64,000 bases of DNA from assembly GCF_051535235.1 (NCBI RefSeq), contig NZ_JBPPLZ010000010.1, positions 1-64,000 on the forward strand. The letters run 5' to 3'. The notes beneath the pieces were generated by a model. That model searched no databases. It saw only the letters and a program-made list of their open reading frames with translations, and had not been told where the DNA came from. Shown here piece by piece: positions 1 to 9,222 of the stretch. This DNA is from Nitrobacter sp051535235 (lineage in GTDB: Bacteria > Pseudomonadota > Alphaproteobacteria > Rhizobiales > Xanthobacteraceae). Position numbers and translations under genes: made by a program. How positions within the stretch are numbered: the first letter of the stretch is position 1; each line of letters opens with the position of its first letter.

Positions 1-114
1 GCGCAGCCGAAGCCGGTGAAAACACCGGCCCGGGGCAAGAAGGCAGCGCCCAAGCAAACTGCCAAGCTGTCGGATTTTCTCGCGGCCCAAAAGAGCAACG
101 GCCGGACGACGTGA
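1..114 (+). CDS. C-terminal end of an unidentified protein (5' truncated)
   Basis: Frame 1 is open from the window edge to a TGA at 112-114 and encodes 37 residues. The tail is rich in Lys, Pro and Ala and ends in SDFLAAQKSNGRTT. It looks like a basic, disordered C-terminus. No domain is visible and I do not recognise the protein. The hairpin about 50 bp downstream supports this being a genuine gene end. The start and most of the protein lie outside the window. Confidence 0.55.
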   Translation, partial: AQPKPVKTPARGKKAAPKQTAKLSDFLAAQKSNGRTT

Positions 115-161
115 GGCGGATTGCGTGGCCGCCGGGCGCCTATGATTGACAAGGAACACAC

Positions 162-193
162 AGCCCCGGATCGTTCCGGGGCTTCTGTATTTT
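162..193 (+). terminator. Rho-independent terminator-like hairpin
   Basis: AGCCCCGGA (162-170) pairs perfectly with TCCGGGGCT (175-183) across a 4-nt loop, followed by the T-rich stretch TCTGTATTTT. It lies 48 bp after the stop of the truncated gene on the same strand, so it probably ends that transcript. Confidence 0.7.
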
Positions 194-268
194 CGGGCTT
201 TCGTGTTTCCTTCCGTCACTCCCCGACACGCGATTGCGCACCTGTGGGCGTCGCGTCGCAACTATTCC

Positions 269-303
269 GGAATCCGGTTATCGCGTGAAGCTGGATTCCG
301 GAT
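269..303 (-). terminator. Inverted repeat downstream of ahcY, possible terminator
   Basis: CCGGAATCC (269-277) and GGATTCCGG (295-303) form a perfect 9-bp stem with a 17-nt loop, about 45 bp beyond the ahcY stop. Read on the minus strand it could end the metK-ahcY transcript, but no clear T-run follows. The nearby CCGGAATGACGG wording also suggests a fragment of a dispersed intergenic repeat. Confidence 0.35.
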
Positions 304-345
304 CGGCTTGCCATAAGCCGTCCGGAATGACGGATAATTGGCCGC

Positions 346-1785
346 TCAGTAACGGTAGTGATCGCTCTTGAACGGGCCTTCGACCTTGACGCCGATGTAG
401 TCGGCCTGGTCCTTGCGCAATTCGGTGAGCCTGACGCCGATCTTGTTCAGATGCAGCCGCGCCACCTTCTCGTCGAGCGTCTTGGGCAGCACGTATACCT
501 CTTTCTTGTACCTGCCGTCCTTGTTGTTGGCGAACAGTTCGATCTGCGCCAGCGTCTGGTTGGTGAACGACGCCGACATCACGAAGCTCGGATGTCCCAT
601 GGCGTTGCCGAGGTTCACCAGGCGGCCTTCCGACAACAGGATCATGCGCTTGCCGTCCGGGAAGGTGATCTCATCCACCTGCGGCTTGATGTTGTCCCAC
701 TTCAAATTCTTCAGCGCGCCGACCTGGATCTCGTTGTCGAAATGCCCGATGTTGCAAACGATGGCGCGATCCTTCATCGCCCGCATATGCTCAACGGTGA
801 TGATGTCCTTGTTGCCGGTGGCGGTGACGAAAATGTCGGCGCGGGGTGCTGCGTCCTCCATGGTCACGACCTCGTAGCCTTCCATAGCCGCCTGCAGCGC
901 GCAGATCGGATCGATCTCCGACACCATGACGCGGCAGCCGGCCTGTCGCAATGAGGCAGCCGAACCCTTGCCGACATCGCCGAAGCCCGCGACCATGGCG
1001 ACCTTGCCGCTCATCATCACATCGGTGCCGCGGCGGATGCCGTCAACCAGCGACTCGCGGCAACCGTAGAGGTTGTCGAACTTCGATTTGGTGACGCTGT
1101 CGTTGACGTTGATGGCGGGCCACAGCAGCGTGCCGGCCTTCTGCATCTCGTAGAGACGATGCACGCCGGTGGTGGTCTCTTCCGAAACGCCCTTGATGGA
1201 TTTGGCGACCTCGCCGAACCAGCCCTTCGGCTTTTCCTTCAAGAGGCGCTTGATGAGCGCGAACAGCACCTCCTCTTCTTCCGCGCCGGGCTTGTCCAAA
1301 AATGCCACGTCGCCCTTCTCGGCGCGCACGCCGAGGTGGATCAGCAGCGTCGCGTCGCCGCCGTCGTCGAGGATCATGTTGGGATGCCCGCCGCCGTGCC
1401 AGTCGAACAGTTTTGCGGTGTAGTCCCAGTATTCGGTCAGGGTCTCGCCCTTGACGGCGAACACCGGAATGCCGGCGGCCGCGATCGCGGCGGCGGCGTG
1501 ATCCTGCGTCGAATAGATGTTGCAGGAGACCCAGCGGATGTCGGCGCCCAGCGCCTTCAGCGTTTCGATCAGCACCGCGGTCTGGATCGTCATGTGCAGG
1601 GAGCCTGCGACGCGCGCACCCTTCAAGGGCTGCTTTGAGCCGTATTCCTCGCGCGTCGCCATCAGTCCGGGCATCTCGGTCTCGGCGAGCGAGATTTCCT
1701 TGCGGCCGAAATCGGCAAGGCCGATGTCCCTGACGATGTAGTCGGTGAAACCTGCGGGCGTCTTGGCGGCGGTAGCGGTGGTCAT
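346..1785 (-). CDS. ahcY: Adenosylhomocysteinase (S-adenosyl-L-homocysteine hydrolase)
   Basis: Cytoplasmic NAD-dependent enzyme that reversibly splits S-adenosylhomocysteine into homocysteine and adenosine, removing the inhibitory product of SAM methyltransferases. At 479 residues it is the longer form with the extra segment around residues 150-200 that shorter homologues lack. The NAD-binding loop GFGDVGKG is at about 267-274, and the protein ends in the family-typical KSDHYRY (Lys and Tyr reach into the neighbouring subunit's NAD site). It lies 170 bp downstream of metK on the same strand, so synthesis and recycling of the SAM cycle are adjacent. The ATG at 1785 fits the usual N-terminus. 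Full length, no anomaly. Confidence 0.97.
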   Translation of the reverse strand: MTTATAAKTPAGFTDYIVRDIGLADFGRKEISLAETEMPGLMATREEYGSKQPLKGARVAGSLHMTIQTAVLIETLKALGADIRWVSCNIYSTQDHAAAAIAAAGIPVFAVKGETLTEYWDYTAKLFDWHGGGHPNMILDDGGDATLLIHLGVRAEKGDVAFLDKPGAEEEEVLFALIKRLLKEKPKGWFGEVAKSIKGVSEETTTGVHRLYEMQKAGTLLWPAINVNDSVTKSKFDNLYGCRESLVDGIRRGTDVMMSGKVAMVAGFGDVGKGSAASLRQAGCRVMVSEIDPICALQAAMEGYEVVTMEDAAPRADIFVTATGNKDIITVEHMRAMKDRAIVCNIGHFDNEIQVGALKNLKWDNIKPQVDEITFPDGKRMILLSEGRLVNLGNAMGHPSFVMSASFTNQTLAQIELFANNKDGRYKKEVYVLPKTLDEKVARLHLNKIGVRLTELRKDQADYIGVKVEGPFKSDHYRY

Positions 1786-1860
1786 GTCGATCGGATCCCT
1801 TGTTGCGGCTCCCCCTCCCCGTCTGCAAGCGAGTGAAGAAGCGGCGTCATCTTTCCTTCG

Positions 1861-1940
1861 TCATGGTCGGGCTCGTCCCGGCCATCCACGTCTTGCTGAC
1901 AAAAAGAAAGACATGGATGCCCGGCACAAGGCCGGGCATG
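1861..1940. repeat. Dispersed intergenic palindrome between metK and ahcY
   Basis: Two imperfect inverted arms of about 33 bp face each other across a short A-rich centre. The left arm contains GTCGGGCTCGTCCCGGC and the right arm GCCCGGCACAAGGCCGGGC. From memory, this wording (palindromes built on a catccacgtctt core) recurs between genes in Bradyrhizobium and Rhodopseudomonas. In the metK-ahcY transcript it would form a long hairpin that could affect stability or the downstream-to-upstream ratio. Confidence 0.7.
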
Positions 1941-1955
1941 ACGTCTTGCTTGTTG

Positions 1956-3152
<1,197 letters not shown>

Positions 3153-3201
3153 CAATCGCCCCTTCATCCGCCTGAGACGGCGGTCCTTTCGTGCTGTTGA
3201 C

Positions 3202-3279
3202 CTGGTGTGGTGGCTCTGACATTCGCTTCAGTATTGCCGCGAGTCCTACAAGCGAATGTCAGAGCCAAAACCACACCAG
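3202..3279. repeat. Palindromic repeat unit A upstream of metK
   Basis: Long inverted repeat. The left arm begins CTGGTGTGG and contains GGCTCTGACATTCGCTT; the right arm contains AAGCGAATGTCAGAGCC and ends CCACACCAG. The loop is about 22 nt. The same sequence type recurs 15 bp further on (3294-3368). It could be a transcription terminator for the gene ending at 3372 or a mobile palindromic unit. Confidence 0.75.
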
Positions 3280-3293
3280 AATATTTATTTTGC

Positions 3294-3368
3294 TAGTGTT
3301 CCTATGGTTCTAACATTCGCATAAGAACTCGCTGCGAAGTGATGCGAATGTTCGAACCGGAACACCAG
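3294..3368. repeat. Palindromic repeat unit B, diverged copy of unit A
   Basis: Inverted repeat with outer arms CTAGTGTTCC and GGAACACCAG and inner arms AACATTCGCAT and ATGCGAATGTT. The arm order and core (nACATTCGC) match unit A at 3202-3279, so the two are related copies in tandem. It ends 3 bp before the stop codon of the minus-strand gene at 3372. Confidence 0.7.
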
Positions 3369-3371
3369 ATG

Positions 3372-4724
3372 TCAGTCGCGGCGCCGCGAGATGACGTAGG
3401 ATTCGTCGTAGAACCAGAGACCATTGTGCTTGCGCAAAACCTCCCTGGTGGCGTCCAGATAGCGGCCGCTTTGGGTCATTTCCGTCAACCGGTCGTCTTC
3501 GACTTGAGCGACGTAGACCGCCGCATTCCACGCTGCGAAGGCCGTCGAGGTACCGATCGATCCCGTGACCTCATTGGGCAGCGCTTCCATTTCATAGCGA
3601 AAAATCGAACGGTGGTCGGCATAAGCGTTGAAATTAAGGTCGCGCCCCACCGAGCCGAGCTCGTATTTCACAGCGCGCAATAGCTCATGACGGCTCACGG
3701 CGAAAGGGTTTTCTCCGGGCCAGACCGCCTGGACAATCTCCAGCCCGGGATCGCCGCCATGAGAATGGATTCCTATTAAACGCCCGCCGGGCCGCAACGC
3801 CTTCGCCAGGGGGGCGATGATCCGCCGGGCCCTGAACGTGAGGGAAGACCTGGCTCGGTACGGCTGGGAAGCGATCACCAGATCGAAGTTGGCCTCGACC
3901 CGTCCGGCGCGCGGGATGACAGAATCGAGCAGGAATTGGTGATCTTCCCGGTAGATTACCAATACGACCGGCCGCTCGTAGACCGGCATCCCCGTGACCG
4001 GACTGACGTTCGCCCGCCAGTTCTCCTCGAGATCCGGCCACAGGTCCCGGATCTGCGCCTCGAACTCGCCGGAGGATGTCCCCCGCAGCGGCACCTCGCG
4101 CCAAACCATGCCGGCCGCGGCCTGGGGCGAACGGGGCGCAAGCCATGGCGCTTCCGCGTAGTGCATGTTGGTCAGCACCATGACGGTCGCCGGATGCTCG
4201 AACAGCCGGTCCGGCGCCTTGTCGAGCGTCAGCTTGATGTCCTCGAGGCTGAGTTCCTTGCCTGCGACATAGAACGGCATGTGGGGAAAGCGGACGTGCA
4301 TGGAGCGCATCACCCGCGCCAGCACGGTGCCGTCGCCGACGCCCGCGTCGAACACCCGCAGCGCCGGCGGGCGTGGATGAATGCTGCCGAACTCCAGTGC
4401 GACGCGGTCGGCGATGACGCGCTTCTCGCTGCAGGTATGGACGAACAGCAGATATTTCTGCCGGTTCTCGAAGAAACGGAAATTGGCGCGGGGATCGCGC
4501 CGCTCGATCGGCTCCGGCCGGCGGATGGAGGCCGCGCCATCCGGCGAGCCCGAGGCGATACAGGCCTCGATCCGGTTCAGCGTATCGATGGTGATGCGCT
4601 TGCCCTCGCGCAGCCGCTGCACGAGTTTTCCGTCATTGACGGCGCGCCGGCCAAAGGTCGACTCCGCCATCCCGGCCTGGCGGCAATAGTCGGATATCTG
4701 GCTCAGCAGTTGGTCGTTTGTCAC
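3372..4724 (-). CDS. N-terminal HTH plus class I methyltransferase-like protein, possible SAM-cycle regulator
   Basis: A 450-residue protein starting at a GTG. Residues about 5-60 look like a helix-turn-helix of the XRE or phage-repressor kind (AESTFGRRAVNDGKLVQRL, then TIDTLNRIEACI). Residues about 120-380 read as a Rossmann methyltransferase: motif I VFDAGVGDGTVL, a later strand DLVIASQPYR, and ALRPGGRLIGIHSHGG. I do not know a named family. It lies directly upstream of metK and ahcY in the same direction, separated by two palindromes. A SAM-binding domain joined to a DNA-binding domain next to SAM synthesis genes suggests a regulator or a regulated methyltransferase. This is inference. It could equally be a small-molecule methyltransferase unconnected with the operon. 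Confidence 0.6.
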   Translation of the reverse strand: MTNDQLLSQISDYCRQAGMAESTFGRRAVNDGKLVQRLREGKRITIDTLNRIEACIASGSPDGAASIRRPEPIERRDPRANFRFFENRQKYLLFVHTCSEKRVIADRVALEFGSIHPRPPALRVFDAGVGDGTVLARVMRSMHVRFPHMPFYVAGKELSLEDIKLTLDKAPDRLFEHPATVMVLTNMHYAEAPWLAPRSPQAAAGMVWREVPLRGTSSGEFEAQIRDLWPDLEENWRANVSPVTGMPVYERPVVLVIYREDHQFLLDSVIPRAGRVEANFDLVIASQPYRARSSLTFRARRIIAPLAKALRPGGRLIGIHSHGGDPGLEIVQAVWPGENPFAVSRHELLRAVKYELGSVGRDLNFNAYADHRSIFRYEMEALPNEVTGSIGTSTAFAAWNAAVYVAQVEDDRLTEMTQSGRYLDATREVLRKHNGLWFYDESYVISRRRD

Positions 4725-4940
4725 GGCAGTTGATATGGGCCATTAAGATGGGCAATAGAAAGAAGGCCTGCTTTCCTATCATGATCTGCCCACCATTGAA
4801 ACCGCTTATCCGGATTTTGCTTTCCGGATCACAGCCGCAGACGAGGAAGGTGGCAGATACCTCGTGACCCCCGCGCTCCGTCTGCTAAGACGCGGGCCTG
4901 ACAGCCGCCTCCCGCGGTCGCATGCCGATAGGTTTATTCG

Positions 4941-6251
4941 ATGCACATTGCCATGATTGGCACGGGCTATGTCGGCCTCGTGTCCGGAGCCTGCTTTGCC
5001 GATTTCGGCCATCAGGTCACCTGCGTCGACAAGGATGCGGACAAGATCGCGGCGCTGCGCCACGGCGAGATCCCGATCTTCGAGCCGGGCCTCGAGGCGC
5101 TGGTCGCGACCAACGTGGCAGCGTCGCGGCTCGATTTCACCACCGATCTGGCCGGTCCGGTGGCCGAGGCGGATGCGGTGTTCATCGCCGTCGGCACCCC
5201 CTCACGCCGCGGCGACGGTCATGCCGACCTCAGCTACGTCTATGCCGCGGCACGCGAAATCGCGGCGGCGGTGCGCGGCTTTACCGTGGTGGTAACCAAA
5301 TCGACCGTGCCGGTCGGCACCGGCGACGAGGTGGAGCGGCTGATCTTCGAGGCCAATCCGTCGGCAGATGTGGTGGTGGCGTCCAACCCCGAATTCCTGC
5401 GCGAGGGCGCCGCGATCCGCGATTTCAAGTTTCCCGACCGCATCGTGATCGGGACCTCCGACGAACGCGGCCGCAAGGCGCTCGGCGACATCTACCGGCC
5501 GCTGTCGCTCAATCAGGCGCCGCTGATGTTCACCGCGCGCCGCACCGCCGAACTGATCAAATACGCGGCCAACGCCTTTCTCGCGACCAAGATCACCTTC
5601 ATCAACGAAATCGCCGACCTGTCCGAAAAGGTCGGCGCCGACATCCAGGAGGTCGCGCGCGGCATCGGCCTCGACAATCGCATCGGCACCAAGTTCCTGC
5701 ACGCCGGCCCCGGCTACGGCGGCTCCTGTTTTCCCAAGGACACCCGTGCGCTGGTGAAGATCGCGGAAGACCACGACACCCCGCTTCGCATCGTGGAGTC
5801 GGTCGTCACCGTCAACGACAACCGCAAGCGCGCGATGGCGCGCAAGGTCGCGCAGGCGCTCGGCGGCAATCTGCGCAACAAGACCATCGCGGTGCTGGGG
5901 CTGGCGTTCAAGCCGGATACCGACGACATGCGCGAGGCGCCATCGATCCCGCTGATCACCGGCCTCCGCGACATGGGTGCAAAGGTGCGCGCCTTCGACC
6001 CCGCAAGCATGAAGGAAGCGCGGCGCGAGCTTCCCGATATCGCGTATTGCGACGACGTCTATGCCTGCGCGGAGGGTGCCGACGCGCTGGTGATCGTGAC
6101 CGAATGGGTCCAGTTTCGCGCGCTCGACCTGCCGCGGCTGAAACGCATCATGAAGCAGCCGGTCATGGTCGATCTGCGCAACGTCTACCGGCCGGACGAG
6201 ATGGCGGAACTGGGTTTTGCCTACAGCAGCATCGGCCGGGACCGAGCGTAG
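4941..6251 (+). CDS. ugd: UDP-glucose 6-dehydrogenase
   Basis: Oxidises UDP-glucose twice with NAD to UDP-glucuronate, a precursor for acidic glycans and UDP-xylose. At 436 residues it is the normal length. The N-terminal NAD fold carries GTGYVGL at residues 7-13. The catalytic cysteine is Cys263 in GPGYGGSCFPKD. The C-terminal UDP-binding domain contains GLAFKPDTDDMREAPS. It stands alone, divergent from the HTH-methyltransferase gene across about 215 bp. The UDP-glucuronate decarboxylase at 44342 could use its product. Confidence 0.95.
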   Translation: MHIAMIGTGYVGLVSGACFADFGHQVTCVDKDADKIAALRHGEIPIFEPGLEALVATNVAASRLDFTTDLAGPVAEADAVFIAVGTPSRRGDGHADLSYVYAAAREIAAAVRGFTVVVTKSTVPVGTGDEVERLIFEANPSADVVVASNPEFLREGAAIRDFKFPDRIVIGTSDERGRKALGDIYRPLSLNQAPLMFTARRTAELIKYAANAFLATKITFINEIADLSEKVGADIQEVARGIGLDNRIGTKFLHAGPGYGGSCFPKDTRALVKIAEDHDTPLRIVESVVTVNDNRKRAMARKVAQALGGNLRNKTIAVLGLAFKPDTDDMREAPSIPLITGLRDMGAKVRAFDPASMKEARRELPDIAYCDDVYACAEGADALVIVTEWVQFRALDLPRLKRIMKQPVMVDLRNVYRPDEMAELGFAYSSIGRDRA

Positions 6252-6509
6252 ATCGTTTTCTCCGAAAGCTCATGCTGGAGTGCTGGCGGAAGGAGCAGCG
6301 TCGGAAACGCTATCTCCTATCCAGCCATATAGAACGGCACGATTGAACGAATCACGCAACTTGCTACTATTCTGGTCAGGCTATGCGGCCTGCCGCTCGC
6401 TCCTTCCGGAATGGTGAACGCACAAGTTTTACATGGTTTGACCCTGTCTGGGCGGCCGTCAGCAACGCGAGCACTGACATCGAATGCGCCCCGACCACGG
6501 AGACAGATC

Positions 6510-7127
6510 ATGGAAAGTATCACGCGTTACAAGTCCATGGCGAAAGCGATGCGTCATGCACTTGCCAAGCGTCACATACGTCTGCCGCATAGCGCCTGTC
6601 TTGAAATCGTGGCCAGCCAAGCCGGCTTTTCGGACTGGAACGTTTTGAAAGCCGCCTGCGAAAATGACTTATCGCTAACTCTGACGGTCTTCATCGAGCA
6701 TGGCCGGCAAGCTGAAGCGGTCAGATTTTATGAGGCGGTTTTCGACACGTCTTCAATCGCCATCTATAGCCCGGATAACCAGTGGATCGGGTTTGACGTG
6801 CGAGTTGGCGACAGCGTGATTTCGGTTGCGGGATCAAACCCGCGACGTGAGGCGGAGCCCTGCCGGGGCGGGCCATTCTTTCCAAAGGAGAAAGGTGCGG
6901 TCAACGTGATCCTTCGCGTGACAGTGGCCGACGCCGAAGGCGTGCTGCAAAGAGCGGTTGCCGCTGGGGCCATGGTTCGCGACAAGCTGCAAGTCAGCAC
7001 TCACGGATTCCGAGCCGCGGCGTTCTTCGATCCCTTCGGCCACATCTGGGCGATCGAGGAAAAATCGCCAAGCCGTCCAAGTCACGCCAGACATCACCCA
7101 CGAGGCTATCAATCTCCCACGCTGTAG
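6510..7127 (+). CDS. VOC/glyoxalase-superfamily protein with N-terminal Glyoxalase_8-type domain
   Basis: A 205-residue protein with two parts. Residues 1-50 match the small helical domain found ahead of some glyoxalase-related proteins (YKSMAKAMRHALAKR, SHSACLEIVA-like and GFSDWNVLKAA stretches). Residues 55-195 are a VOC fold of the PhnB/bleomycin-resistance kind (AVRFYEAVF, then FFDPFGHIWAIEE). The metal or ligand specificity cannot be read. An upstream ATG at 6411 would add 33 residues without similarity to the domain. The ATG at 6510 has GGAGA at good spacing and was preferred. Function unknown; likely a binding or isomerase-type protein. Confidence 0.7.
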   Translation: MESITRYKSMAKAMRHALAKRHIRLPHSACLEIVASQAGFSDWNVLKAACENDLSLTLTVFIEHGRQAEAVRFYEAVFDTSSIAIYSPDNQWIGFDVRVGDSVISVAGSNPRREAEPCRGGPFFPKEKGAVNVILRVTVADAEGVLQRAVAAGAMVRDKLQVSTHGFRAAAFFDPFGHIWAIEEKSPSRPSHARHHPRGYQSPTL

Positions 7128-7183
7128 CGGGGATAAACGACGCTGTTCTTCGAACGGCTATGCTCGGCCATGACGGATCGGTT

Positions 7184-7203
7184 GTTTCCGTCAAAACGGA
7201 AAC
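7184..7203. terminator. Hairpin between convergent genes
   Basis: GTTTCCGT (7184-7191) pairs with ACGGAAAC (7196-7203) across a 4-nt loop, between the converging ends of the VOC gene and the dihaem gene. Its position suits a shared terminator, but there is no strong T-run on either side. Confidence 0.4.
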
Positions 7204-7207
7204 CGCT

Positions 7208-8212
7208 TCAGAGGCGCTTGCCGCAAGCCTCATCAGGCATGGCAAGCGATTTGCGCCTGATAAATTCGGGATCGGCGAGCGACTCAAGAAACGCGATCAG
7301 ACGATTCACCGCGGCCGGCTCGTAGGTCCGGCCGTGCCTTGCGATAGCATCCTCAAGCGACCGCGACGATCCATCATGCCACCAGGGACCCGTCAGCGTG
7401 ACGTTGCGCAGCGAGGGCGTCCGGAACTTGCCGCGGTCGGCGTCTATACCGGTTTTCTCGAACAGGCCCTGATCGGCAAGCGTGGGGTCGGTCGGCCCCA
7501 GCCGATGCATGGTCAGGTCCGTGAACCGTGGCCCCGAATGACATGTCTCGCAATCGCGAGCGAACAGCAGCGAGCCCGCCTTCGCATCCGGAGTGAGTTG
7601 CTGCCGGTCCCATGCGCTGCCATGGGAAACGAGCGTGCGCTCGAAGCTCGCAAGGGCACGCGCCACGTTGGCGAAGTCGATGCGGCCGCCATTTTCAGGA
7701 AAGGCGCGCGCGAACATTGCCCGGTAGCAGCCATCGCGCCCGAGCCGCGCGCCGATCTCGGCTTCGCGCCCGGCCATGCCCATCTCGACGGGACGGGTGC
7801 CGAATACCGGTAACGCCGCCTGCGTCTCGAGCGTCGTGTTCGCCGGATCCGCAAACATCAGCGGTGTGAACCAGGCAACATTGGCGAGCCCGGGAATGTT
7901 GCGCCGCCCCGGCTCGTCGGTCACGCCGGGATGGGTGCGGTTGCCATCGGCAAAGGCATGCTTCTGCTCGTGACAGGTGGCGCAGGACATGGTGCCGTTG
8001 GCCGAGAGATCGGCGTCATAGAACAGGCGACGGCCCAGCTCGACCTTGGCAGTGGTGATGGGATTGTCGGCCGGGATCGGCGGCGTCGAAACCCCGGCAG
8101 GCAGCGTCCAGCGCCATGCCGGATCCGCCGCTCTCCATGGAAACATGAATGGCAGCAATATCAGCAGGAGTCCGGCCGACAGCAGCAGCAACGATTTGCG
8201 CCAAGCCGACAT
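7208..8212 (-). CDS. Di-haem cytochrome c peroxidase / MauG-family protein
   Basis: A 334-residue exported protein. Residues 7-25 are a hydrophobic anchor or signal. Two c-type haem sites are visible, CATCH at 77-81 and CETCH at 221-225, in the arrangement of bacterial di-haem peroxidases and MauG. It would act in the periplasm, either reducing peroxide or oxidising a partner protein. I start it at the ATG at 8212 (MSAWRKSLLLL) because the 114 residues upstream read as Arg-rich nonsense. It begins 8 bp after the stop of the truncated gene 8221-8427, so the two were probably one operon. Confidence 0.85.
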   Translation of the reverse strand: MSAWRKSLLLLSAGLLLILLPFMFPWRAADPAWRWTLPAGVSTPPIPADNPITTAKVELGRRLFYDADLSANGTMSCATCHEQKHAFADGNRTHPGVTDEPGRRNIPGLANVAWFTPLMFADPANTTLETQAALPVFGTRPVEMGMAGREAEIGARLGRDGCYRAMFARAFPENGGRIDFANVARALASFERTLVSHGSAWDRQQLTPDAKAGSLLFARDCETCHSGPRFTDLTMHRLGPTDPTLADQGLFEKTGIDADRGKFRTPSLRNVTLTGPWWHDGSSRSLEDAIARHGRTYEPAAVNRLIAFLESLADPEFIRRKSLAMPDEACGKRL

Positions 8213-8220
8213 GGATGGGA

Positions 8221-8427
8221 TCACGGCAAGCGCGTGCGTGACGTGCTCACCTCGTTCTCGGCCGCCTGAAATTGAGACGGGCCAGTCCAGCGCGCGAGGC
8301 GCCCGGCGAACGCGATCGGAGCGATATTGGCAGGCGCGGTGGCTTGCTGCGCTTCGACAGAGCTGGTTGCAGCGCCAACCGACGCCAATGCAGCCGACGC
8401 CAGACCCCACACCATCGCGCTGCGCAT
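8221..8427 (-). pseudogene. Internally deleted copy of the secreted protein gene at 9223-9759
   Basis: Encodes 68 residues starting MRSAMVWGLASAALASV. It aligns with the N-terminal ~65 residues of the intact gene at 9223-9759 (shared signal peptide, then A-P-W/R-WT-PSQ-QAA-NE-TS-RLP). It then stops at exactly the sequence context where the intact gene stops (GGGATCACGGCA on the plus strand in both). The intact copy carries a 13-bp direct repeat (CGGCAGGCGCGCG) at 9226-9238 and 9556-9568, 330 bp apart. Loss of 110 codons between such repeats explains this copy. It may still yield a short exported peptide. It lies immediately ahead of the di-haem protein gene. Confidence 0.75.
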
Positions 8428-8660
8428 GCCTGTCCTCATCATCGTTATTTTTATACGGATATAATGAAATCGACACTCGCACAATATCGGACGCGGCAAA
8501 GCGTTTTGGCAGGCTGCGACCATGATGCGGAGATGATGCGCGCGATCGTTCCAAGTTCGAGGAAGTTTGACCAAAGGCAACCGAACCCTTTCAGGGTTCA
8601 CCGACTCATAATGTTCCGCTATGGAGCAGCGCACGGACGGTCATCGGATGGATCAGACGC

Positions 8661-9095
8661 GTGAACCACCATCGATTCAGTCTTCTTTTCCTGTTCCTCA
8701 TGCTGCAATTCTGCTGTACCGGCGCGATCGCAGACGATGCCACCGACATCAGAACCCGGCTGCAGCAATGGACTGCCAGCTTCAACGGCCGGGACAAAGC
8801 TGGCGCTTGCGACCTGTTCTCGAAATCGCTGATCTCCGATGTGCGCGGCCAGGGTGAAGCGAACTACGAAACGCGTTGCGCAACCATCAGCAAGGCGCTC
8901 GACGATCCGAAGCGATCATTCCATTATGACCTCAACATCAAGGAGGTCATCATTGCCCAAACCGTCGCCATCGTGCGGCTGGACTGGTTCCTGAAGATAT
9001 CACCTGGCGATGTGACCAGCACTGAAACCGGTCTCGACGTCTTTAAAAAGGAGAGCGACGGACGTTGGCGCATCATTCGCTATATGTCTTATTAG
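8661..9095 (+). CDS. Secreted NTF2/SnoaL-like protein
   Basis: A 144-residue protein with a clear signal peptide (MNHHRFSLLFLFLMLQF, cleavage probably near residue 25, GAIADD). The mature part has the pattern of a DUF4440/SnoaL-like cone fold: TDIRTRLQQWTASFNGRDKA at the start, a central WFLKIS strand and the closing GRWRIIRYMSY. Such proteins are small periplasmic binding or assembly factors; no substrate can be named. It stands alone between two minus-strand genes. The start has no strong ribosome-binding site. Confidence 0.65.
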   Translation: MNHHRFSLLFLFLMLQFCCTGAIADDATDIRTRLQQWTASFNGRDKAGACDLFSKSLISDVRGQGEANYETRCATISKALDDPKRSFHYDLNIKEVIIAQTVAIVRLDWFLKISPGDVTSTETGLDVFKKESDGRWRIIRYMSY

Positions 9096-9222
9096 ACCTG
9101 ACGGACAATCCGTTGGCGCTCGGGAGGCCATCCGATCCATTACGTCGGTCTAAGACTGACTGTTTGTTTTCCCAGTCATTAATCCCCACTCGCGATCAAA
9201 GATCGCTGGATCGACACAGGGA

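Noticed and set aside
3153..3371. SAM riboswitch in the metK leader
   Set aside because: Only a small CCGCC/GGCGG hairpin and two dispersed palindromes are visible. I could not match a SAM-II or SAM/SAH consensus.
4922..6346. 474-codon frame overlapping ugd
   Set aside because: Arg-rich, no motifs, while the other frame carries all UDP-glucose dehydrogenase signatures.
8213..8554. N-terminal extension of the di-haem protein
   Set aside because: The added 114 residues are Arg-rich nonsense and overlap the signal peptide and body of the truncated paralogue in another frame.
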